In this document: positions 26,261 to 33,216 of the stretch, one piece after another | Layout: every line of letters starts with the position of its first letter | How positions within the stretch are numbered: the stretch's first letter is position 1 | Source of the DNA: Varibaculum timonense_A | GTDB lineage: Bacteria > Actinomycetota > Actinomycetes > Actinomycetales > Actinomycetaceae | Length of the DNA stretch: 64,000 nt | Assembly (NCBI RefSeq): GCF_027694345.1 | Contig: NZ_JAQEVU010000004.1 | Span: 62,001 to 126,000 of the forward strand | Reading direction: 5' to 3' | Program-made: the position numbers and the translations under genes | Notes under the pieces: model-generated | The model's database searches: none | The model's input: the letters and a program-made list of their open reading frames with translations, nothing else | Told to the model about the DNA's origin: nothing

Positions 26261-26285
26261 AAAACCTCTTTACCTGCTAAAGAGG
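26261..26285 (-). terminator. Rho-independent terminator after the ponA2-metallophosphoesterase pair
   Basis: CCTCTTTA (26265-26272) and TAAAGAGG (26278-26285) form a perfect 8-bp stem with a 5-base loop. Read on the minus strand, it is followed by TTTT (26264-26261). It separates the metallophosphoesterase gene from the carD promoter region. Confidence 0.65.
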
Positions 26286-26412
26286 ACTTAGCCACAAAGG
26301 TCGTAGCCGAAATAGCTGTTGTTTGCGGTGATGCGGCACTTTCAAAAGCGCTTTTCTGACAGATTTTAACCGGATTTACCAGGCGCTTTACCTATTGCAA
26401 GCGTTGGAATCC

Positions 26413-27483
26413 CTAATTGGAATATCCAGAAACTGTGATTAGGGAAGCTTCAGGTGGGCAAGCCAGGCGCACCGGCGTGAACTTGGAAGTGCCTAACCCT
26501 CTGGAAATATGTACCCAAGTTTGCTCGAGCTCGCGGGTTACACCAATCTGCTCGTCCTTAGCAATTTTTCCTAAATCGGGCAGCGGGTAGATTTTACCTT
26601 TATGTACCCGAGGCGCCGGGTTATCTACAGTCCCTGCCTTCCACAAATGCAGTCCCCCAGAATAGCTAAGTGGCAGGTCGGTGTTGTTTACTAGCGCGCC
26701 AAATCCCGGTAGGCAAACCTGACCACCATGAGTGTGACCTGCAAGCACCAGGTCAGCTCTCCAAGTAGCATATTGGTCGAGGACGCGAGCATAGGGGGCG
26801 TGGGTGAGGGCGAGACGCAACTGAGATTGCCCCCAAGTAGGAGGTACTTTCACTGTCTCGTCCCGTCCTATATGGGGATCGTTTACCCCAGAAAGCGCTA
26901 GTGAGAGTGCTATAGCGCTGCGTCCTTGCCGGGCAGGGGAAGTAGTATTTAAGGTTGCCACCTGGTTGTTTAGGTCTATCCAGCCGCCGTCAGTTAAGAA
27001 GCTCCGAAATTCCTCGGTGGGCAGGTCGGGAACGGTACGTAGTTTCGGTTTCTTGTCCGGGAAAAAATAGTGCCACGGTATTTTCGCCCGTCCCGAATAA
27101 TAGTCATTAGAACCAAAAACAAAGGCTCCCGGAAACTTAAATAGAGGTTTTAGGGCTCTCTTTAACATCGCTAGCCCAGAGGCATCAGAGAAGTTATCCC
27201 CCGTCAGAGCCACAAAATCAATCTCGTCGAACTCGCTAAGGGAAGCCACGTATTCACATAGCCACTCACTTCCAGACCATAAATGCAGGTCAGAAAGGTG
27301 AAGTATGCGTAGCTGCCAGTCGGAGGGCAAGTCAGTATTGTCTGGATTCCTCAGTGGAATTAAAGCAGGCGAACCGGGCGCTTTTTCCAGTTGATAGCGT
27401 CGCAGCCGGGGACGGCGCGCCTCAATAAAAGGATAGGCTGTCGCCCCCAAAGCTAAGGGAGCCAAAGCACCTAAGTACCGCAA
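26413..27483 (-). CDS. Metallophosphoesterase (Rv3683-like)
   Basis: A 356-residue calcineurin-like phosphoesterase with an N-terminal hydrophobic segment, probably membrane-linked. Metal-binding motifs run in order: LHLSDLHL, LTGDNF, GSNDYY in place of the usual GNH[DE], THAP and AGHTHGGQ. Substituting the His of GNH[DE] is unusual for the superfamily but I recall it in the group next to PonA2 in actinobacteria. It starts 3 bases after the penicillin-binding protein stop, so the two are cotranscribed, as Rv3683 is with ponA2 in Mycobacterium. A role in envelope metabolism is inferred from this pairing; the substrate is unknown. Confidence 0.88.
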   Translation of the reverse strand: MRYLGALAPLALGATAYPFIEARRPRLRRYQLEKAPGSPALIPLRNPDNTDLPSDWQLRILHLSDLHLWSGSEWLCEYVASLSEFDEIDFVALTGDNFSDASGLAMLKRALKPLFKFPGAFVFGSNDYYSGRAKIPWHYFFPDKKPKLRTVPDLPTEEFRSFLTDGGWIDLNNQVATLNTTSPARQGRSAIALSLALSGVNDPHIGRDETVKVPPTWGQSQLRLALTHAPYARVLDQYATWRADLVLAGHTHGGQVCLPGFGALVNNTDLPLSYSGGLHLWKAGTVDNPAPRVHKGKIYPLPDLGKIAKDEQIGVTRELEQTWVHISRGLGTSKFTPVRLACPPEASLITVSGYSN

Positions 27484-27486
27484 AGC

Positions 27487-29685
27487 TTAGTCCTCTTCGT
27501 AATAGATAGTTTCGGAAATTTCATTGACCGCAGGACTTGGTGAGTCAGGGGCATCATCGGGATTAGTGGGCTTGGGGCGAGGTACACCCTGGTTAATGGT
27601 CTTACCCTCCGCGATATTCGCGCTTGGGAAACTAGCCGCTGGCAGACCTTGCACCGCAGTGGACATATACTGTCTAAACGCCGTGGAAGGAACGGTGTTA
27701 CCCCAAACGATCCCGTAGTAAGCACCGTTAATCCTCAATCCCGTCAGGTTGCGCGGACCTCCCTGGGAATAGCCGACCCAAACCGCGGTTGCCAGATTCG
27801 GGGTTGCCCCCACGGTCCAGGCTGCTTTCGGGCCGTTAGTAGTCCCGGTTTTCGCCATCACCTGACGACCTATACTCACCCGTCCCCCATAGCTATTAGC
27901 GGTAGATACCAGTACCTGAGCAGTTTTATTAGCCACGCTTTCTTCAACGGTGCGTTTACAGTTTCCCGAAGGAACTTTGAAAGATTTACCGTCGGCATCC
28001 ACCACTTTTTCGAGCGCTACCGGCGAGCAGAGCGTACCTCCGGAAGCAATTGTGCCAAATGCATTCGCCATGTTTAGGGGGGTGACCGAACCCGCCCCAA
28101 TAATGAAGGGCGGATAAAAATCCTGTTTTAGATTAGGATCGCCGCTCACCGCGCCAAGATTTTCACCCATTTTGTAGATATCGCAAAGGTCAAGGTTAGT
28201 AGCCATCCCGGCATAGGTGGTGTTTAAAGATTTTTGGGTACCTTCTAAAACCGAAGTGGCATAGTTGTTACCCCCGGTGGCGTTCTTTAAATCCCAAGAG
28301 CTGGCATGTACCGGACAGTTACCAGAAACCTTCCATTCCCGGGTGGAATAATGGGTGCGTCCTCCCACCACCGAATAGGCTGAGTAGCCATTATCAAACC
28401 AGGTAGCCAAGGTTACGGGCTTATAGGAAGATCCGGGCTGGAAGCCCGCGCCCCCACCGTGAGCCTTATCCACCCCGAAAGAGTTCTGGGTGGCACGGGG
28501 GTGTTCCTTATCGGGATTGCCATAAGTGGTGTTCTGGGCAATCGCTCGAATTTTTCCACTGCCAGGTTCAATGGAGGTAATACTGATTGAAAGCCCCGAA
28601 CCGTCTGCCTCAGGGATTCGGTTAAAAGCGGTATCGGTTGCCGCATTTTGCATATTGGAATCCATGGTGGTGTAAATTTGCAGACCCCCACGTAGCAACA
28701 GACGCCGCCGGTCATTAAGGGACTTGCCGAAAGCAGGATTATTGTAGATTTCATTAACCGCGTAAGCGCAAAAATAAGAAGCCTTACCAGCAGTCGCACA
28801 TCCCTGTTTACCAGGAGAAACTTTCAGCATATCGGTAACTTTTATCGCCTTGGCTTCGTTGTACTGCTCGTAGCTAATCATCTGCTCGCGCAGCATCGCT
28901 TTCAATACCTGGTCACGCCGGTTCTGACTGGCATCTGGGTGGATAGTGGGGTCATATTTTGCCGGCGACTGGGTGATGCCAGAAAGCAACGCCCCCTCAC
29001 TAATCGTCAGGTCTTTCGCGCTTTTAGAGAAGTAGTAGCGACTGGCAGATTCCACCCCGTAAACCGAAATTCCGTAGGGGGCTATATTTAGATACCCCTC
29101 TAAAATTTCATCTTTTGTTAGTTTCTTTTCAATGGCGAGGGCGTCTTTGGCTTCTCGCAGTTTGCGGGAGATGCTCTGCTCGCGGGCTTTGCGAACCTCG
29201 TTCATATCTCCAGAACGTAGACCCTTGTCTATTAGGGTGTTCTTTACTAGCTGTTGGGTGAGGGTGGAAGCGCCTTGAGTGTCGCGCCCCGCTAAGTTAT
29301 TGACAATGGCGCGGGCAATACCCTCTAGGTCTACCCCGCGGTGCTGATAAAAACGGTGATCTTCAACCGCGATTGTCCCTTTTTGTACCCAGGGGGACAT
29401 GTTTTTTAGTTTGACGATAATCCGGTTTTCTGCATAAAAGCGGGCTATTTCTTTGCCGTCACGAGAGTAAAGCACGGATTGCTGGGAGGGCTGTGTGGGT
29501 TTGAACTCGCTAGGAATTTCGGTGAGGGCGCTTACCCCTACCCGGGCGGTTAGCCCGGCTGCGCCGATGACTGGCAGAGCCAATCCTGCCAGCAGTACTG
29601 CTGACAGAGCAATCAAAGCTGCCAGCGCTGCTAGAGTGCGGCGTAGCTGCTGGCGCGGCAGATAACGATTGGTGCCTTTTTGCAT
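27487..29685 (-). CDS. Class A penicillin-binding protein, PonA2-like
   Basis: A 732-residue bifunctional peptidoglycan synthase. After a short basic cytoplasmic start and one TM helix (about 20-45), the GT51 glycosyltransferase domain has catalytic Glu108 in VEDHRFYQHRG and the QGASTLTQQLVKN motif. The transpeptidase domain has SxxK at Ser419-Lys422, SLN at 486-488 and KTG at 612-614. The tail is Pro/Asp/Ser-rich and acidic; no PASTA domain is visible, unlike mycobacterial PonA2. Divergent whiB upstream and a metallophosphoesterase downstream reproduce the mycobacterial ponA2 locus. It is a second PBP besides the fragment at the window start. Confidence 0.95.
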   Translation of the reverse strand: MQKGTNRYLPRQQLRRTLAALAALIALSAVLLAGLALPVIGAAGLTARVGVSALTEIPSEFKPTQPSQQSVLYSRDGKEIARFYAENRIIVKLKNMSPWVQKGTIAVEDHRFYQHRGVDLEGIARAIVNNLAGRDTQGASTLTQQLVKNTLIDKGLRSGDMNEVRKAREQSISRKLREAKDALAIEKKLTKDEILEGYLNIAPYGISVYGVESASRYYFSKSAKDLTISEGALLSGITQSPAKYDPTIHPDASQNRRDQVLKAMLREQMISYEQYNEAKAIKVTDMLKVSPGKQGCATAGKASYFCAYAVNEIYNNPAFGKSLNDRRRLLLRGGLQIYTTMDSNMQNAATDTAFNRIPEADGSGLSISITSIEPGSGKIRAIAQNTTYGNPDKEHPRATQNSFGVDKAHGGGAGFQPGSSYKPVTLATWFDNGYSAYSVVGGRTHYSTREWKVSGNCPVHASSWDLKNATGGNNYATSVLEGTQKSLNTTYAGMATNLDLCDIYKMGENLGAVSGDPNLKQDFYPPFIIGAGSVTPLNMANAFGTIASGGTLCSPVALEKVVDADGKSFKVPSGNCKRTVEESVANKTAQVLVSTANSYGGRVSIGRQVMAKTGTTNGPKAAWTVGATPNLATAVWVGYSQGGPRNLTGLRINGAYYGIVWGNTVPSTAFRQYMSTAVQGLPAASFPSANIAEGKTINQGVPRPKPTNPDDAPDSPSPAVNEISETIYYEED

Positions 29686-29870
29686 AGTCCTAGCCTACTT
29701 TGCCACCCTATATTTCGGCATCTTAAGCGACGTAAATAAACAGAATGTGGGCAATCACTATCTAGGTTACTGACTAAAGCTAGCTTACGGTTTCGTTTTG
29801 TGTTTTTAGTAAAATATGGGTACGGTCACATATAAAGGCAACGTAGCCGTAATAGTTCAAGGAGTGAACA

Positions 29871-30200
29871 ATGGACTTTAGACAGGACGAGACTTGGGCA
29901 GCTCAAGCTTTATGTGCTGGTCAGGAACCAGATGCTTTATTTGTGCAGGGCGCGGCGCAAAGACAGGTTCGTACCCGCTGTTTTTCCTGTCCGGTACGTC
30001 TTGAATGTTTGGCTGATGCTCTCCAATCCGAGGCTAACTACGGGGTGTGGGGCGGTCTGACCGAGCGGGAAAGGCGCGCGATGCTGCGCTATTACGAGGA
30101 CGTAACTGATTGGTGGGATTGGTTAAATAACTCGGCTGATGAGCTTGCGGTAGAGCTGCGCCAACCGGCTACTCCCAACGTTTTAGCAAGAGTGCGTTAA
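29871..30200 (+). CDS. WhiB family iron-sulfur transcriptional regulator
   Basis: A 109-residue Wbl protein with the four cluster-binding cysteines Cys15, Cys37, Cys40 and Cys46 in C-x(21)-C-x2-C-x5-C, followed by the GVWGG turn (58-62) and a basic ERERR stretch used for DNA contact. The [4Fe-4S] cluster senses redox or NO and the protein acts with sigma factor. Its position, divergent from a PonA2-like gene, matches whiB4 of mycobacteria; the exact subclass is inferred from this context. The ATG has AAGGAG 7-8 bases upstream. A TAAAAT box stands near 29810 as a candidate -10. Confidence 0.93.
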   Translation: MDFRQDETWAAQALCAGQEPDALFVQGAAQRQVRTRCFSCPVRLECLADALQSEANYGVWGGLTERERRAMLRYYEDVTDWWDWLNNSADELAVELRQPATPNVLARVR

Positions 30201-30227
30201 TACGCTAACTGTCGTTAAACTGAGAAC

Positions 30228-30386
30228 ATGACGAAATGGGAATACGCGACAATCCCGCTACTGTCGCATAACACGAAAGCAATCCTAGACAATTGGGGCG
30301 AGGACGGCTGGGAACTGGTCAGCGTCATCGCCGGTCCTAATGGCTGGGAAAACCCGGTAGCCTATCTTAAACGTCCGCGTGGTTAA
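30228..30386 (+). CDS. Small DUF4177-like protein
   Basis: A 52-residue protein, MTKWEYATIPLL then LDNWGEDGWELVSVI, ending YLKRP. The WEYxTxPLL opening and the GxxGWELV core are the DUF4177 pattern. Mycobacteria have a matching gene (Rv3678A) between the RidA gene and the whiB4 region, so position supports the call. The function is unknown. It follows whiB by 27 bases and precedes the RidA gene by 4 bases. Confidence 0.8.
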   Translation: MTKWEYATIPLLSHNTKAILDNWGEDGWELVSVIAGPNGWENPVAYLKRPRG

Positions 30387-30390
30387 TTAA

Positions 30391-30861
30391 ATGTCGGCGG
30401 TTTCAAAGCGTTTAGAAGAGGCAGGTTTGGTATTGCCTGCGGTGGCGGCTCCGGTAGCTGCCTACACTCCGGCGATTGGTCTTGAAACCGAGGGCGGATT
30501 ACTGGTGCGTACCTCCGGGCAGATACCGGTAAAAGACGGCGAACTGGTAGCAACCGGGCTGGTAGGGGCAGAAGTTAGCCCTCAGGAGGCATATAGCGCC
30601 GCCCAGGTGTGCGCCCTTAATGCCCTGGCTGCTGGCGCCCAGGTTGCTGGCGGGGTGGATAGGCTAGAGCGGGTGTTAAAAGTGACCGTCTTCGTGGCAT
30701 CTATCCCCAACTTTACCGGTCAGGCAAGTGTGGCTAATGGAGTCTCCGATACTTTTGGAAAACTATTTGACCAGCCCCATATCCGTTCTGCGGTTGGGGT
30801 AGCTTCGCTGCCGCTGGGCGCTCCTTGCGAAGTAGAGGTTGAATTCCTGGCGCGCACTTAA
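30391..30861 (+). CDS. RidA family protein (reactive intermediate deaminase)
   Basis: A 156-residue protein of the YjgF/YER057c/UK114 fold. It contains LLVRTSGQIPVKDGELV, the VCALNALAAGAQVAGG helix, VLKVTVFVASIPNFTGQASVANG and the C-terminal PIRSAVGVASLPLGAPCEVEVE-type segment (written here as HIRSAVGVASLPLG). It is longer than the usual 125-130 residues by an N-terminal helix (SAVSKRLEEAGLVLP), as in the mycobacterial Rv3678c type. RidA hydrolyses reactive enamine/imine intermediates from PLP enzymes; members of this longer group may act on other substrates. It lies in a whiB-DUF4177-RidA transcript. Confidence 0.88.
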   Translation: MSAVSKRLEEAGLVLPAVAAPVAAYTPAIGLETEGGLLVRTSGQIPVKDGELVATGLVGAEVSPQEAYSAAQVCALNALAAGAQVAGGVDRLERVLKVTVFVASIPNFTGQASVANGVSDTFGKLFDQPHIRSAVGVASLPLGAPCEVEVEFLART

Positions 30862-30873
30862 TAACCCGTAAAG

Positions 30874-31254
30874 CTAAAGGTTTGTTTTAGGAACGTTTGC
30901 GTCCTCTTTAAGGGTTTTTGCCCTCACACTTGCCACCCGGCGCGCCGCCCAATACACAATGCCGGTGAAAATCGCGGTTCCTGCAACCATGCTAAGTTGC
31001 ACGAAAAGCTCAGCTTGCGCGCTCAAGGTAGCAATCGTGAACCCGTTGAGGACGCACACAAATGCGGTTGCCCCCAGTAGTGGCCAGGCTGCGCGGTGGG
31101 CACGCCCCCAGGCGTCCTCATCGGCAGTGGTCGCTTCATTAACGATTCCGAGTGGGCTGCCAATAGGTAAGCGGCGGTGATGAAATAGAATCATTCCCGC
31201 TCCCAGATAGGCTGCCAAAAGTAGATAAACGATTCCTATAACCAGTGCAAGCAT
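30874..31254 (-). CDS. SdpI-like small membrane protein
   Basis: A 126-residue protein with three to four hydrophobic segments (about 2-22, 55-75, 82-105). The loop after the first segment, IGSPLGIVNEATTADEDAWGRAHRAAW, fits the SdpI pattern of a [IL]G-x-R/S-x(8-12)-W-x-x-A-H-[RK]-x-A motif. SdpI in Bacillus gives immunity to the SdpC toxin, but most family members are uncharacterised. It is convergent with the RidA gene, 12 bases between stops. The call is by pattern. Confidence 0.65.
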   Translation of the reverse strand: MLALVIGIVYLLLAAYLGAGMILFHHRRLPIGSPLGIVNEATTADEDAWGRAHRAAWPLLGATAFVCVLNGFTIATLSAQAELFVQLSMVAGTAIFTGIVYWAARRVASVRAKTLKEDANVPKTNL

Positions 31255-31348
31255 ATATTTATTTCCCTCCTGCAGCGGTATAACCTAAGGGCTAACGAAG
31301 CAAAGCTGCAAATGCTAAAACTATTCTAAAACTAAAGGAGTAAACGTT

Positions 31349-31753
31349 TTGGGACGCAAAATCTCTGATTCTCTAGGGCGCAGGGCGATAGCGGCTTGGC
31401 TTGCTTACCAAGCAGACAGGGACGCTAAAGCGTGCGCTGTGCGTTATAGCCTGCAAGTATTGACAGAGCGTCACCCTGGTCAAGCCGTAGAAGTGCGGGT
31501 TCCTCCTTTTGGGGCGGTGCAAATCGGGGTGGGAACCGTGCATCGGCGGGGAACTCCGCCGGCGGTAGTCGAAATGGATACTGACACTTGGCTGGCGTTA
31601 GCTTGCGGGAATATCTCCTGGAAACAGGTCGTAGTGGACGGTCAGATTAACGCCACCGGGGTCGGTTCGGACTTGTCCGCCTATTTGCCCGTATTTTCAG
31701 CTCCATCTACACTATCTGAGCCTGTTTCCGCCCCTTCCAAGCGGTGTCATTAG
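31349..31753 (+). CDS. SCP2-like sterol carrier family protein
   Basis: A 134-residue protein. Residues 55-110 (VRVPPFGAVQIGVG, then PPAVVEMDTDTWLALACGNISW) follow the actinobacterial sterol-carrier family pattern: a beta sheet, an E-x-D-x-x-x-[FW]-x-x-L motif and a small helical C-terminal part. Such SCP2-like domains bind hydrophobic ligands. The TTG start was chosen for AAAGGAG 8-9 bases upstream and for the GRKISDSLGRRAI start. The tail is Ser/Pro-rich. Ligand unknown. Confidence 0.7.
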   Translation: MGRKISDSLGRRAIAAWLAYQADRDAKACAVRYSLQVLTERHPGQAVEVRVPPFGAVQIGVGTVHRRGTPPAVVEMDTDTWLALACGNISWKQVVVDGQINATGVGSDLSAYLPVFSAPSTLSEPVSAPSKRCH

Positions 31754-31865
31754 CGCGTTTCGCGCAGCGAAAAACTTATGCTGGGCATAAAACACCACGC
31801 AAGGCATAGAATGGATAGTAATTAGCAAAAACTGCTCTCAAGAATGGATAGGAGAGATTTTGATT

Positions 31866-32423
31866 ATGCCAAATCCTCAGCGGTCGGTACCGGCCACCCC
31901 CGGATATCATTCTGCTCCCTCGGCGGCGCCGGCTCACCGCGCTGTTCCCGGAGTTCCTGCAACTCCCGGTTTTCATGCGAGGCAATCAGGTGTCCCTCAC
32001 CAAGAGCCTGACACCCCCAAATCTACTGAGGACTCCGCAGCTTCGACGCGCCCCAATCTGGGTAATCTGCTGTCAAAGCTCTCCGATCAAATACAGGCTC
32101 TGGTAAAGGGCGAGATTGAGCTGGCAAAGGTTAAAGCTACCAATATGGCTAAACGTTCCGGAATGGGGATTGCCCTCCTGGTAGTAGCGGGGGTGCTCGG
32201 CCTCTATATGTTGGGATACCTTTTTGGGGCAGCAGCTAGTGCCCTGGCATTAGTTGTTCCTATCTGGGCAGCTAAACTGATTGTTGCCGGGATACTACTG
32301 GTTGTGCTGTTGATATTGGCACTGGTAGGCAAGGCTTCTTTGCAAAAGGGAATATCTGACAAACCTGCTCCGCAAGAGGGGATAAAAGAAAGTATTGCTG
32401 CGGTAAAGAAAGGGCTTGAATAA
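31866..32423 (+). CDS. Actinobacterial Holin-X (phage holin superfamily) protein
   Basis: A 185-residue protein. A Pro/Ala/His/Ser-rich disordered N-terminus with a repeated ATPG[YF]H motif (about 8-45) is followed by LGNLLSKLSDQIQALVKGEIELAKVK, the helix characteristic of the Holin-X/DUF1469 family, then two TM helices (about 98-120 and 127-152). Despite the name these are chromosomal envelope proteins, not lysis genes. I chose ATG 31866 with AGGAGA 10 bases upstream; a TTG two codons earlier is possible. The DUF3618 gene follows at once, a common pairing. Confidence 0.85.
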   Translation: MPNPQRSVPATPGYHSAPSAAPAHRAVPGVPATPGFHARQSGVPHQEPDTPKSTEDSAASTRPNLGNLLSKLSDQIQALVKGEIELAKVKATNMAKRSGMGIALLVVAGVLGLYMLGYLFGAAASALALVVPIWAAKLIVAGILLVVLLILALVGKASLQKGISDKPAPQEGIKESIAAVKKGLE

Positions 32424-32424
32424 G

Positions 32425-32706
32425 ATGACACAGCGTAGCGAAAGCCAAATACAGGCAGACCTGGAGGCTGCACGTAAGAATCTGAGCGGAACTGTTGAGG
32501 AGCTCTCTGATTATCTTTCTCCCAAGGCTAATGTGGAGCGAGCAAAAGCGGATGCGCAAAAAAAGGTACGCGCCCTCGCCGATAAAGCCCAGGAAACCGT
32601 GGAAGCGGCAAGCAGTGGCAAACCGGAGGCAATCAAGAAGGTGGTGGCGGTTGCCGGCGGGGCTGTGCTGCTCGGTGCGCTAATCGTGCGGCGTATGTTA
32701 AAGTAA
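32425..32706 (+). CDS. DUF3618 protein
   Basis: A 93-residue protein beginning TQRSESQIQADLEAARKNLSGTVEELSDYLSP, the DUF3618 signature: an amphipathic helix with R-x-L-x-x-T-[VL]-x-x-L spacing. A second helix and one C-terminal TM segment (about 70-88) end in RRMLK. It starts one base after the Holin-X stop and is probably cotranslated. DUF3618 and Holin-X proteins likely form a membrane-associated pair; the function is not known. Confidence 0.85.
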   Translation: MTQRSESQIQADLEAARKNLSGTVEELSDYLSPKANVERAKADAQKKVRALADKAQETVEAASSGKPEAIKKVVAVAGGAVLLGALIVRRMLK

Positions 32707-32793
32707 TTCTAAAGCTAGGGTTGGTGAAGCGGAAGATTTTCCGTGTACGACATGGTGTGCCGTACACCTCAACCGTGGAATCAAAATGGTCTT

Positions 32794-32818
32794 GATGCCC
32801 GCAATGGGGTATCTTTTA
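32794..32818 (+). terminator. Likely terminator after the DUF3618 gene
   Basis: GATGCCC (32794-32800) pairs with GGGTATC (32807-32813) with one G-U, a 6-base loop, then TTTT. It stands 88 bases past the DUF3618 stop. A second hairpin (32743-32749 with 32761-32767, GTGTACG/CGTACAC) lies just before it. Confidence 0.5.
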
Positions 32819-32843
32819 TACAGGATATTTAAGGTAAGTTTTA

Positions 32844-32861
32844 GGGTACGCTAACGTACCC
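32844..32861 (+). promoter_or_regulatory. Perfect palindromic repeat upstream of the DUF3073 gene
   Basis: GGGTACG (32844-32850) and CGTACCC (32855-32861) form a perfect inverted repeat with the loop CTAA, ending 26 bases before the DUF3073 start. It could be an operator or an mRNA leader hairpin. Confidence 0.45.
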
Positions 32862-32887
32862 GCGATTATTGTGGAGGGGGTCACGCC

Positions 32888-33100
32888 ATGGGGCGCGGCC
32901 GTCAAAAGGCGAAACAGACAAAAGTAGCACGTAAGTTAAAGTACTACAGTCCCGAGACGGACTATGCTGCATTGCAGCGCGAACTACAGGCTAAACAGCG
33001 CGATAATGTCGATGTCGATGTCGATGATGAGCAAGGCGAAGACCTAGAGGATTGGCGTAAAGACATTCCGTCTGCAACTGATGACGATTGGTTCAACTAG
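32888..33100 (+). CDS. DUF3073 protein
   Basis: A 70-residue protein. The basic N-terminus MGRGRQKAKQTKVARKLKYYSP followed by TDYAALQREL is the DUF3073 pattern found throughout Actinomycetota. A run of alternating Asp-Val (DNVDVDVDD) leads to an acidic C-terminus with W near the end (DDDWFN). The sharp basic-to-acidic layout suggests nucleic-acid or ribosome contact, but no function is established. GGAGGGGGTC precedes the ATG at 5-11 bases. Confidence 0.93.
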   Translation: MGRGRQKAKQTKVARKLKYYSPETDYAALQRELQAKQRDNVDVDVDDEQGEDLEDWRKDIPSATDDDWFN

Positions 33101-33216
33101 CTGTCGCCCATCAGGACAGAGTGCATCTTTGAAATAGACGACCTTTATGGGGACTAACTGTCCAGGATGCAGTTTTAGGGTTAATACCCAAACAGGCATT
33201 AGCCCCAGTTTTACGA

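Noticed and set aside
31866..32706. Holin-like gene as a sign of prophage
   Set aside because: Holin-X and DUF3618 proteins are ordinary chromosomal genes in Actinomycetota, and no other phage genes are present.
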